Below the pieces are notes generated by a model. That model saw only the letters and a list, made by a program, of their open reading frames with translations, ran no database searches and was not told the DNA's origin. From assembly GCA_019417325.1 (NCBI GenBank), contig DXVO01000010.1:1-64000 (forward strand): a stretch of 64,000 nucleotides of DNA, given 5' to 3'. The DNA comes from Parabacteroides sp. (lineage in GTDB: Bacteria > Bacteroidota > Bacteroidia > Bacteroidales > Tannerellaceae). The position numbers and the translations under genes were made by a program. Of this stretch, positions 7,966-16,222 are shown piece by piece. Each line of letters starts with the position of its first letter. Position 1 is the stretch's first letter.

Positions 7966-10900
7966 ATGAAACGATATAAACTGAAAACAATTTGCCGCAT
8001 CCTGTTGTTACTGCCCGTCCTTGTCGGCTGCACGGATGACGAGCTCTTTCAAAGGAGCGGTGTGGTGGAGGGAATACCCACCACGGTGGATATAAACGTG
8101 GGTACGGCAGTCAACACGGCCAAGACACGCTCCGCCCTGCTGGAAAGCGAGGAGAGGAAAATCTACGACCTTTACCTGTGGATTTTCAACGCCTCGGGGA
8201 ACGTGGAATTTTCACGTGAGTACCCCAGGAGTGATCTTTACCAGGCGGCAAGCGATCTTGAGGCGTCCACGGGCGAGGCTGACGGTGACGCCCCCACGAG
8301 CATGGGACTTCTGAAAAACATAAGCCTCACCACCGGGGAGAAGACACTGTTCCTCCTCGCGAACTACAAGTCGGACGGTGACGGCCTGTTCAATGTGGAG
8401 CCGGATATCCTGGAGGGAATCGGCAAACTTTCCGACGTGGATAAAATAAAGGCGGCCATGACCGCCCGTACTCTGTTCCGCCCGAACGGGAACTTGTTGA
8501 TGTCGGTAACCAAGGCCGTCACGGTTTCCACGGCAACAAGACAGGTCGAGGTATCCCTGAAACGCTCCGAAGCCAAAATCACGGTCAACCTGAAAACGGC
8601 CGAGGGGCTCACTTTCGATCCCGGAACGTACAGGCTCGGCAATGTGGCGGGAACGACATTTCTTGCGGAACACGCGAAGGGGACCGACCAGAGCGCCTCG
8701 TGGGATGCGGGCGGAACGGATACGGATTCCTACTGGACATCGGACGAGTTCCACTTCGAGGGGGATGCCGATAACGTCACCACTTCATTCTATATGCCCG
8801 AGAACCGCAAGGTTGCAAAAAAAATGATCCTTCCCACCTCTCCCGGCTATGATGCGGACCGGAAAGGATATGACCTGCGGCAGAAGCAGCTGAAGTCCCC
8901 CGTTGCAGGCGCGACTGACAAGCCTAACCTGAAAAACGGGGAGACGGAATACGCCCCTGACCTGGCTCCCTACATAGAGTTCAGCGGGGAGTTGCGTCAG
9001 GATCTGACAGTGGACAATACCGCCATGGAACGTTTCGGGAGGGTGACCTACCGGATTTATCTGGGCTATACGGCCACCGACGATCCGGTCAATGACTATG
9101 ACATCGAACGCAACGTGCATTATACCTATAATGTGACCATCAAGGGTATGAACGACCTGGTGGTGGAGGCGCAGTCCGACAAGGACGCTGAGGAGGAGCT
9201 CGCCCCCGGAGTGGAGGGACTGGTGTATGACGCCCACCGGTCATTCAGTTTTGACTGCCACTACGAACAGGGACTGATGCGTTTCAATAAGGACGAACTG
9301 GCCATCTTCAATACGGACGGAAGCCTGAAAGACGACGCCATGATCTCCTTTGCCGTGCGTACGCCGTTCTGTGACAAGATTGTCTCTTACACGAAAGTGG
9401 AACTGGAACAGCTGAAGGACAACGGCTACGTTCCCTCCGGGGATAAGAAGGCCGATACGGGCTGGCTTGCATTCTATATCCATCCGAGCACGCTCTCTGA
9501 CAACGGGGACGAGACGATGAAGTATTATTCCGATACGGGGGCGTACCTGCTCTCACTGGAGGAGTTCCTTTACAGATTGATGACTGAACCCGACTATGTG
9601 TTCAACGCCACTACGGGACTTTGTAAGGTGACGGTTTACGCCAACGAGTATTTCTATGAGCGAGATCCCATGCAGGAGAACGCCCCCCAGGACAAGGATC
9701 TGTGGAAGACCTTTGCCAATGCCGGGGATCGAACCTTCGACCTGCTGGTGAACACCTCACATGAAATCTCCCCCGACGGACAGTCACGGTATCACCAGGC
9801 CATTGTCTCGATCCGCCAGATGTCCATAAAGACGGTATTTGTCAGCTGTCCTGACGGCATGCGTGTTTGGGGTGTGGAGAATGTGAATGAAACCCCTGAT
9901 TTGGATTGGTCGGTAAGAGCTCCCAGTGAACCGGATGCTTTTTATAATCAATCCTATTCCAATGGTTGGGCAAACACATGGTTTTTGATGAGCAGACGTA
10001 CCGGAGGATTAGATGAAACTGATAATATAATGCCTGATCCAATGTTGAGAGGAAAAGAGAAAACTTTATGGCAAGTTATGACAAAGGTCAATAATGCGGA
10101 GTTGACACTAAGTAAAGATCACACTAACCTGGCTATGAAGAATTATCATGCTACATATGCCTGCTTCACCCCGTTCTTGAGAAACAGAGACAACAACCGT
10201 GACGGACAGATGCAAGCAAATGAAATGCAATGGTATATTCCTTCTGTTTGTGAAACAAACATGTTGTATGTGGGAGAACGGGTATTGCCGTTAAAGAGCA
10301 GGCTTGTCGGGCACGCTCCGTCGGATAATGCTACAGCATTATTCACCTCAAGAGCTTTCATGGGAAGTACTAACTTGACATTGAATAGCCCTAATGCCAT
10401 TATCTTTGTAGAAGAATCGCATAGTATGACTCCTTTATATAATTTTGATTACCAGAAAACAGCAAGTCCTGGAGAAAGAACTCCTTATTCGGATGTGAGG
10501 CTGATCAGGGATCTGGGAATCTTGGAAACTTCGGAGGATCATAGTTACCATCTTGATGAAATAAATAAGGAATTGAGTAAGACATTGGTTAACAAATGGA
10601 CAGAGGATGAGTATCTGATTTTCAGGGCTGACAATTTACCATCCAATACTACCAGGGCTGCAAGGGCTATTTATGAACTTCCGGCACATAACGAGACCTC
10701 ACAGATTAATACGATTTATCAGAAAGGGTTCGAAGTTGCCAAATATATAGCCAATACAATAGACAAGCCGAAAAATTTGAATAATCCGAACAGGAGTAGT
10801 GAATATTACTACGAAACCTGGACTACCTTGATGATCGATATAGAGAAAGGAAACTCCCCGTGTGCTTATTATTATCAGAATCTGGATAAGGGCGATTTGG

Positions 10901-11226
10901 GGACATGGCGCCTGCCCAATGAAGCCGAACTGATGATAATGGCTGGAAGTCTGTTTGACTGGGATGACCGTGAGAAGCCTAAAGTCTATGATTTTGGAGG
11001 GAATTTATCTTCTTTGAGTATGAAAGAAGGACAAGTTATCCACTCTCGGACAGGATTTTCCAAACGGGATATGAACGGAGCAAGGTCATTTAGTGCCGGC
11101 TATCAGATGTATTTTGATGGTTATCTCAGGTTTGTCACGACTGTGGACACACAGTGGGGAGGTGATAAAGATAGGCTTATTAATGACAAAAAAGGATACG
11201 TACGTTGCGTGAGGGACCTTAAGTAA
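7966..11226 (+). CDS. Large fimbrial tip/adhesin-like lipoprotein
   Basis: A 1086-aa lipoprotein (lipobox LVGC, Cys22), the last and largest gene of the pilus operon. The N-terminal part is fimbrillin-like (KIYDLYLWIFNASGNVEFSR). The C-terminal ~450 residues form a separate module ending GTWRLPNEAELMIMAGSLF then KKGYVRCVRDLK, the Mfa-tip/DUF4906-like pattern seen in large tip proteins. The first ~640 codons are GC-rich like the rest of the operon. From about 9885 the composition becomes AT-rich and stays so to the stop, as if the distal domain had been exchanged. Function as the tip adhesin is inferred from size, order and lipoprotein status. Confidence 0.78.
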   Translation: MKRYKLKTICRILLLLPVLVGCTDDELFQRSGVVEGIPTTVDINVGTAVNTAKTRSALLESEERKIYDLYLWIFNASGNVEFSREYPRSDLYQAASDLEASTGEADGDAPTSMGLLKNISLTTGEKTLFLLANYKSDGDGLFNVEPDILEGIGKLSDVDKIKAAMTARTLFRPNGNLLMSVTKAVTVSTATRQVEVSLKRSEAKITVNLKTAEGLTFDPGTYRLGNVAGTTFLAEHAKGTDQSASWDAGGTDTDSYWTSDEFHFEGDADNVTTSFYMPENRKVAKKMILPTSPGYDADRKGYDLRQKQLKSPVAGATDKPNLKNGETEYAPDLAPYIEFSGELRQDLTVDNTAMERFGRVTYRIYLGYTATDDPVNDYDIERNVHYTYNVTIKGMNDLVVEAQSDKDAEEELAPGVEGLVYDAHRSFSFDCHYEQGLMRFNKDELAIFNTDGSLKDDAMISFAVRTPFCDKIVSYTKVELEQLKDNGYVPSGDKKADTGWLAFYIHPSTLSDNGDETMKYYSDTGAYLLSLEEFLYRLMTEPDYVFNATTGLCKVTVYANEYFYERDPMQENAPQDKDLWKTFANAGDRTFDLLVNTSHEISPDGQSRYHQAIVSIRQMSIKTVFVSCPDGMRVWGVENVNETPDLDWSVRAPSEPDAFYNQSYSNGWANTWFLMSRRTGGLDETDNIMPDPMLRGKEKTLWQVMTKVNNAELTLSKDHTNLAMKNYHATYACFTPFLRNRDNNRDGQMQANEMQWYIPSVCETNMLYVGERVLPLKSRLVGHAPSDNATALFTSRAFMGSTNLTLNSPNAIIFVEESHSMTPLYNFDYQKTASPGERTPYSDVRLIRDLGILETSEDHSYHLDEINKELSKTLVNKWTEDEYLIFRADNLPSNTTRAARAIYELPAHNETSQINTIYQKGFEVAKYIANTIDKPKNLNNPNRSSEYYYETWTTLMIDIEKGNSPCAYYYQNLDKGDLGTWRLPNEAELMIMAGSLFDWDDREKPKVYDFGGNLSSLSMKEGQVIHSRTGFSKRDMNGARSFSAGYQMYFDGYLRFVTTVDTQWGGDKDRLINDKKGYVRCVRDLK

Positions 11227-11251
11227 AGATTCTTTTACTTATTGAATTTAT

Positions 11252-11291
11252 GCCGAAAAAAGGATGAATATATTCTTTTCTTCGGCTTTTT
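11252..11291 (+). terminator. Terminator of the pilus operon
   Basis: Arms GCCGAA/TTCGGC, extended by A/T pairs, close a hairpin followed by TTTTTC. It lies between the convergent pilus operon and the GNAT gene. Confidence 0.7.
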
Positions 11292-11452
11292 CATCTATAA
11301 CTTGTATAATTGAACGGTTTATTATCCGTCATTTGTGAATAATACAATAGCTTTATAATTTGACGAGAAGAGATGAAAACTACTAAAAGTGTTGGATAAT
11401 ATGTTTGCTTATATACTATTGGAATCTAAAGACTGTATATTCAAGGCAGACC

Positions 11453-12226
11453 TTAAATGTGATCCCGAAACACTTTATCAAATCGGCTATCCATGCAAAC
11501 ACTAAGATCGGTGGTAACGAACTTTCCTTTGTGATACAAGCTGAATATGGTTGCCGGAGTTGGGGCAGCTTTTGCTTCTTCCATTGTTGTAAGTTTGATT
11601 ATCTTTAACGAAAGATTCCTTTTTAGAACTGTTTCTTGCAATGAATTTTGAATATGATATTCGGTAAACGGGCACCGATTGGAATAATAGACAACGATAT
11701 CTTCTTTATCGGGACATTCTCCACTTAAAGTCGCTTCATTGAATGACGGGTTTTCTGTATCCGGATTTAATTTCAGTGCAAGCAGACTGAATCCATAAGG
11801 GAGTGTTTGAACTGTTTCGAAGCCTTGCCCGATAAGCCATTTTCCATCACTCATGAAATGAAATTTCTTTGTCCCCACTACAGTTACCAAACCGTATTTT
11901 CTCTGCTGCTTTGCATCGTCAATAGCTGTTTGAAGCAATGCTTTTGCATAACCTTTTCCTTTAAATTGCCCCGATACCCAAAGACAATTTATCATCAGAT
12001 AATTGGGAGCATTGACAGGAATCCATGCATTTTCGGCAGGTACATATTCGATAAAAACTTTGGCGCGTTCGTCCAATCGCCTGAATATATATCCATTATC
12101 AAACTCATTTTTCAGCCATTCTTTTTTCAACATGTAGCTGTCTTTGCATTTTTTATCGGAAAAGGCACAGCAAATATGTTCCTTTTCAATATTTTCCTTG
12201 TTTAGGGTGATAAATTTTGTTTCCAT
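11453..12226 (-). CDS. GNAT acetyltransferase with C-terminal YoaP domain
   Basis: A 257-aa cytoplasmic protein. Residues about 1-150 are GNAT-like; the acetyl-CoA loop is seen in VSGQFKGKGYAKALLQTAID (pattern Q/R-x-x-G-x-G/A). Residues about 165-257 match the YoaP-like domain (IVVYYSNRCPFTEYHIQ, a thioredoxin-like region with one Cys, and TPATIFSLYHKGKFVT). The substrate is unknown. It lies 8 nt downstream of the DUF5131 gene, so the two form a small operon. Alternative: a stand-alone N-acetyltransferase with an unrelated tail, which I think less likely. Confidence 0.8.
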   Translation of the reverse strand: METKFITLNKENIEKEHICCAFSDKKCKDSYMLKKEWLKNEFDNGYIFRRLDERAKVFIEYVPAENAWIPVNAPNYLMINCLWVSGQFKGKGYAKALLQTAIDDAKQQRKYGLVTVVGTKKFHFMSDGKWLIGQGFETVQTLPYGFSLLALKLNPDTENPSFNEATLSGECPDKEDIVVYYSNRCPFTEYHIQNSLQETVLKRNLSLKIIKLTTMEEAKAAPTPATIFSLYHKGKFVTTDLSVCMDSRFDKVFRDHI

Positions 12227-12234
12227 ATATCCGG

Positions 12235-12984
12235 TTATTTCGCATTAAAGTTAATCCCCGCTTTTCGGGCTTGTGAATGTTGTAGCCAGCGGTTGATAGG
12301 ATACAATTTTCCTTCTTTGATAAATTGGGCTCCGGTCTGCTTGAACCAGAACGAGACATTCTGTTCCACACATATATTATGCAACTCCATAATCCAATCG
12401 AAATTACAAGGACGGGCATCGTAGCCCGATTCTCCTCCGGCAACAACCTGTTCAACCCATGAACCAATATCGTACGAAGTAAGATCGATTCGCTCTAAGA
12501 TCGGTTCACAGATAACAATTTTATGTTTTATTGGAGCGGCTTTGTAGATGGGGAGGCGGTAATCCGCTCTGTCCTGATTCTCAATAGTACAGCAGATTGT
12601 GACATGCTCGTATCCGTCACCCCAATCATCGGGCAGGCATATGTGCAACCGGTCGATGCGTTTCGTTATCATCATAAAACGTAAGTCGCTCCGGGTTCGT
12701 ATCATATTCCATGCCTCCGCTCGCCATGAATCGGCATCTTCAAGGAAGAAGTCGGATGTAAAACAAGTGTAGACCAATGATTCCGGAGGAATTTTGTATT
12801 CTCCGTTTCGCTTTTTTTGTATGGGCAAATCAAAGTTCTTGGTTTTGGAAACGACACTACTATCGATGCCTCGTTTCGAATCGCCCCGATAGACGTAGCA
12901 ATTCGCACAACCGGCACTTAGTTTATGGCAGCCGTGCCACAAGTTCCACATTTTCGATTTTGATTCAATTGCATTTTTAGTCAT
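12235..12984 (-). CDS. DUF5131 (phage Gp37/Gp68-like) protein
   Basis: A 249-aa protein with three clustered cysteines near the N terminus (Cys19, Cys26, Cys29 in HGCHKLSAGCANCY). This is the signature of the Gp37/Gp68 family (PF07505), which is related to radical-SAM-type folds and may bind an iron-sulfur cluster. Other conserved blocks are RFMMITKRIDRLHICLPDDW, WVEQVVAGGESGYDARPC and VSFWFKQTGAQF. No reaction is established. It is the promoter-proximal gene of a two-gene unit with the GNAT/YoaP gene. Confidence 0.82.
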   Translation of the reverse strand: MTKNAIESKSKMWNLWHGCHKLSAGCANCYVYRGDSKRGIDSSVVSKTKNFDLPIQKKRNGEYKIPPESLVYTCFTSDFFLEDADSWRAEAWNMIRTRSDLRFMMITKRIDRLHICLPDDWGDGYEHVTICCTIENQDRADYRLPIYKAAPIKHKIVICEPILERIDLTSYDIGSWVEQVVAGGESGYDARPCNFDWIMELHNICVEQNVSFWFKQTGAQFIKEGKLYPINRWLQHSQARKAGINFNAK

Positions 12985-13056
12985 ATATTTATCTCATTTG
13001 ACTCGGTTATTTTTTGCAACGAATAGTTCACTTCCGGATGTAAAATCGTTACAATT

Positions 13057-13064
13057 CAAAGATA
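13057..13064 (-). promoter_or_regulatory. -7 box for the DUF5131-GNAT unit
   Basis: On the minus strand TATCTTTG fits TAnnTTTG and lies ~73 nt before the ATG at 12984. No -33 box is evident. Confidence 0.45.
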
Positions 13065-13098
13065 CCCCTTTATTTGATAAGAATATAAATATCGATCT

Positions 13099-13725
13099 TT
13101 AAATTCCTGTACATAATCCTGTCAACTTCCCCTTTGTCAGAAAAGGCAAGTATTCCCGTATTTTTTCAATCGGCCAATCCCACCATTTCAATTTCAACAA
13201 TTGTTCTATTACATCCCTGTCAAACCGTTTTCGTATTTCTTTGGCAGGCGTACCACCTACAATCGTATAAGGGGGAACATCTTTTGTGACAACGGCACGG
13301 GCGGCTATGATTGCGCCGTCCCCTATATGGACTCCTGCCATAATTACAGCTTCATAACCGATCCAGACGTCATTGCCTATGATGATGTTCCCTTTGTTAT
13401 CCCAAGCTGAAGTAATATCCGCTTTGTCCAGTTCCCATTCCTCATAGAATAAGGGAAATGTATAAGTCGATAAAGATTCCAAAGAGTGATTGGCACAATT
13501 GAATAAAAACTTAGTACCGCAAGCAATGGAGCAAAACTTTCCAATTATTAATCGTTCCTTATGGATAGGATAGTGATAGAGTACATTATTTTTTTCAAAG
13601 AGCAACGGGTTTGAGACGAAATCATTATAAATCGTATAATCTCCGATTTCAATTTGAGGGTCTTTCACTACTGCTTTCAGGTAAACCGTCTGTTTATCAC
13701 CTGTACGTGGATATATTTTTGTCAT
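13099..13725 (-). CDS. Vat-like xenobiotic O-acetyltransferase
   Basis: A 208-aa hexapeptide-repeat acyltransferase. The order of motifs follows streptogramin A acetyltransferases (Vat): IYNDFVSNPLLFEKNNVLYH, then YPIHKERLIIGKFCSIA, the catalytic-region His in NCANHSLESLSTYTF, IIGNDVWIG, GDGAIIAARAVVTKDVPPY and GGTPAKEIRKRFD. Vat enzymes inactivate virginiamycin M-type drugs with acetyl-CoA; whether this one confers resistance is untested. The frame is open further upstream, into the MATE gene, but an AGGAG sits 5 nt before the ATG at 13725 and a Vat-length protein starts there. The ATG at 13726-13728 is an alternative. It follows the MATE stop by 17 nt and is likely cotranscribed. Confidence 0.85.
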   Translation of the reverse strand: MTKIYPRTGDKQTVYLKAVVKDPQIEIGDYTIYNDFVSNPLLFEKNNVLYHYPIHKERLIIGKFCSIACGTKFLFNCANHSLESLSTYTFPLFYEEWELDKADITSAWDNKGNIIIGNDVWIGYEAVIMAGVHIGDGAIIAARAVVTKDVPPYTIVGGTPAKEIRKRFDRDVIEQLLKLKWWDWPIEKIREYLPFLTKGKLTGLCTGI

Positions 13726-13742
13726 CATAACTCCTGTATTTA

Positions 13743-15032
13743 CTATTGTTTTCTTTTTAAATAAATAAGCGACTGTGCTGCCAGTAGAATTACAAAAAGG
13801 TATTCGGCAGTCATATAGACCGCTAAAGGAGCTTTTGTATAGCAGCTTAGCCAATAAAGATAAATCAAGTAGACAACTGTCGTTGTAACCTGAAAGATAA
13901 ATGTTGTTCTCGTTTTGCCTGTACCGCCAACTGCATTCAGATATACATAACCGGGGAGTGCGAAGGTGTAATTCAACAACATGACGACAAAGGGAATAAA
14001 AGCCTGCCGTATCAACAGCTCATTATTCGTATAGAATCCAATAATCCATTGATTTCCCAATAAAGCAATACCTACTAATGGAAATCCAATGAGATAACCC
14101 AATTTCAGAATCTTCCGGCAGATAGGGAAAACCGCCTCTTTTTCTCCGGCTCCAATCGCGTTACTAACCAGCGAACCGGTTGTGACCGCAAAAGAATTAG
14201 CTATAACAAAGAACATGGCAGATACACTTCTGGTAATATTGGATATAGCCAATTCTGTTTTTCCCAAATGTTCAATCGCAACAAAAAACAGAAACCAGGG
14301 GGCAACACTGATAAAGGCGTGAAGCATACTCCATACCGATAAACGAAACACCTTTCCCTGTAAGTTGCCATCATATACCCATTTCAAACCGTATGTATCC
14401 TTATCTATTTTCGTCCATAAATAGAAACAGAGTATACCGAAAGACCCCATTTCCGCCAGTGAGGAAGCCATTGCAGAACCGGAAATCCCCAGATTAAGGG
14501 TAAATATTAAAAAGTAGTTGAGGGGTATGTTTATCAGTACGGCGGTAACCGCAGCCCACGATAACGCCTTAGTTTGCGTAATCCCAACCAAAAAGGAACG
14601 GATAGCCAGAAAAGGAAATGAAAACAATAGTCCGAAACTACGCCAGTCCAGATACCGGATTACCGCTTGATAAATCTCAGGAGAAGTTATTAATAGCCGT
14701 AAAATAAGCGGAGAAACCGAAAGGATGAATAGACAGAGAAAGATAGCAAGCCCGCTTAAAAAGAATACCCCTTGGAAAAAGGTCTTGCCTGTTTCTTTAT
14801 ATTTCTGTTCCCCGTTCCTGCGGGCTATCATCACCTGTAATCCGATGCAAAACCCGAAACCAAGCATGTAGATAGCCAAATAATAAATTCCGGCAATAGC
14901 GGACGCTCCTAATTCAACTTCTCCGACATGACCTAAAAAGAGGGCGTCGGTAATATTGATAAGTTGTTCCATTAAGATGCTCATCATGACCGGAAAGTTG
15001 ATGAGCCATATTTGTTTGTATGTATAATTCAT
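13743..15032 (-). CDS. MATE-family multidrug efflux transporter
   Basis: A 429-aa integral membrane protein with about twelve hydrophobic segments in two related halves. The N terminus shows the MATE pattern (NFPVMMSILMEQLINITDAL) and the second half repeats it with ISNITRSVSAMFFVIANSFA. It would export cationic or lipophilic compounds using a Na+ or H+ gradient. It is followed closely by the Vat-like gene and preceded by a MerR regulator on the same strand. A ~215-nt leader with hairpins precedes it (see that entry). Substrate unknown. Confidence 0.87.
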   Translation of the reverse strand: MNYTYKQIWLINFPVMMSILMEQLINITDALFLGHVGEVELGASAIAGIYYLAIYMLGFGFCIGLQVMIARRNGEQKYKETGKTFFQGVFFLSGLAIFLCLFILSVSPLILRLLITSPEIYQAVIRYLDWRSFGLLFSFPFLAIRSFLVGITQTKALSWAAVTAVLINIPLNYFLIFTLNLGISGSAMASSLAEMGSFGILCFYLWTKIDKDTYGLKWVYDGNLQGKVFRLSVWSMLHAFISVAPWFLFFVAIEHLGKTELAISNITRSVSAMFFVIANSFAVTTGSLVSNAIGAGEKEAVFPICRKILKLGYLIGFPLVGIALLGNQWIIGFYTNNELLIRQAFIPFVVMLLNYTFALPGYVYLNAVGGTGKTRTTFIFQVTTTVVYLIYLYWLSCYTKAPLAVYMTAEYLFVILLAAQSLIYLKRKQ

Positions 15033-15058
15033 TGTTCAACTGTATAATAGAATGCTAC

Positions 15059-15181
15059 AGCACACTGTCGGGAAACAGTGTGCTATCTCATAAATCCATA
15101 AATAAAAGGATATAAAATCTCTGTGGCAAATAATCGTTATTTGTCAAATAGCTGAATAACTCTATCGGGAAAGGTTATTCA
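15059..15181 (-). promoter_or_regulatory. Structured leader of the MATE-Vat operon
   Basis: Three hairpins follow each other in the transcript: an 8-bp stem (15153-15160 with 15174-15181), a 7-bp stem with 3-nt loop (15127-15133 with 15137-15143) and a perfect 10-bp stem (15059-15068 with 15075-15084). Two very short ORFs lie upstream, one reading MKCQLCI and one MNNLSR. This layout could support translation-dependent attenuation. The 26-bp palindrome nearest the gene could instead be an operator. Confidence 0.4.
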
Positions 15182-15252
15182 TTGAGCGTAGCTATATACA
15201 GAGTTGACATTTCATTTGTTGAACAATACAGGTTTATTTATATTTTACCGTG

Positions 15253-15260
15253 CAAATGTA
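15253..15260 (-). promoter_or_regulatory. -7 box upstream of the MATE leader
   Basis: TACATTTG on the minus strand fits TAnnTTTG and would start a ~215-nt leader. No -33 TTTG is seen, as expected if an activator is needed. Confidence 0.4.
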
Positions 15261-15298
15261 GGAAAATAAGCATTGAAGATACGATTCCACGGTTCTTT

Positions 15299-16123
15299 TT
15301 ATTTTACCGGTAATTGAATTTCTGTCAGCCATTCATTTTCTGATTCTTTGTTCCAGATACCATCGATGTAGCAGAAACGGGGTCGCTCGCTTACTTCATA
15401 ACCGTTTGCTTCCGCATAGGCATATAGTTCCGCAAAAGTTTCCGGCATTTTTTCGTAAGCGCCATAATGGTTGATGCAAAGAGCTACGGGAACTTCCGGC
15501 AGTTCTTTGAATTTAATCAGTTCAGAGTCTTCTTTGCGTTCTGCTACCGCTTCAAAATATTCGATGTCGATATCGACACCATATTCATCATTATATTCAA
15601 CCGTGAAGCAATATTCAGGAGCAGGACACTCGCAACCTAAACGGTACATTTCCGGACCGATGATATTGGGGCAGAGGTGGAATAATTCCAGGTATGACTC
15701 TATTTTACGACGGTGTGTTGCAAAAATTCTTGACGGAAGCGATTTTTCAAATACTTTTTCCATAACGTTTTCTTGTTTTTGGAGCAGGGTTTCCAACTTT
15801 GCCAGTTCGGTCTGTCGCCACATCAAATGTGCCATATCATTCTTGCAACGTTCGACTTTTTCCTTTATTTGTTCGGTGCCGGGACATTCTTTGCCTTCTT
15901 CGAACAATTCGGTAATTTCCTCAAGGCTAAATCCTAACTGTTTCAGATAGACAATCCGGTTCATCCGCCGAAGCTGGTTGATATCGTAATACCGATAGCC
16001 GGTCCACTCATCCACTTCAATAGGGATCAGTAGCCCTATCTCCTCATAATGACGGAGTGTTTTGACTGTCACCTGACAAAGTTTGGAAAATTCTCCGATT
16101 TTAAATTTCATTTTACTTTTCAT
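15299..16123 (-). CDS. MerR-family regulator with GyrI-like effector domain
   Basis: A 274-aa protein. The N-terminal MerR helix-turn-helix and wing are clear (FKIGEFSKLCQVTVKTLRHY then DEWTGYRYYDINQL), followed by a long dimerisation helix (about residues 75-115). A C-terminal GyrI/BmrR-like ligand-binding domain covers about residues 120-274. The frame is open to 16183, but AGGAG at 16127-16131 favours the ATG at 16123. In family members such as BmrR, binding of hydrophobic drugs activates an efflux gene. The MATE gene next in line on the same strand is the obvious target. Confidence 0.86.
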   Translation of the reverse strand: MKSKMKFKIGEFSKLCQVTVKTLRHYEEIGLLIPIEVDEWTGYRYYDINQLRRMNRIVYLKQLGFSLEEITELFEEGKECPGTEQIKEKVERCKNDMAHLMWRQTELAKLETLLQKQENVMEKVFEKSLPSRIFATHRRKIESYLELFHLCPNIIGPEMYRLGCECPAPEYCFTVEYNDEYGVDIDIEYFEAVAERKEDSELIKFKELPEVPVALCINHYGAYEKMPETFAELYAYAEANGYEVSERPRFCYIDGIWNKESENEWLTEIQLPVK

Positions 16124-16150
16124 AAACTCCTGCGCAGTTGGTTTATGATG

Positions 16151-16158
16151 CAAAGATA
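16151..16158 (-). promoter_or_regulatory. -7 box for the MerR gene
   Basis: TATCTTTG on the minus strand, about 28 nt before the ATG at 16123. A short CCTTAGG palindrome lies upstream, which might be part of an autoregulatory site. Confidence 0.45.
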
Positions 16159-16222
16159 AATCCTGCCCTAAGGTACGAGTCAAGAGATTTCATAAAAAAA
16201 ATAGAATTTGGGCGCCTTATCA

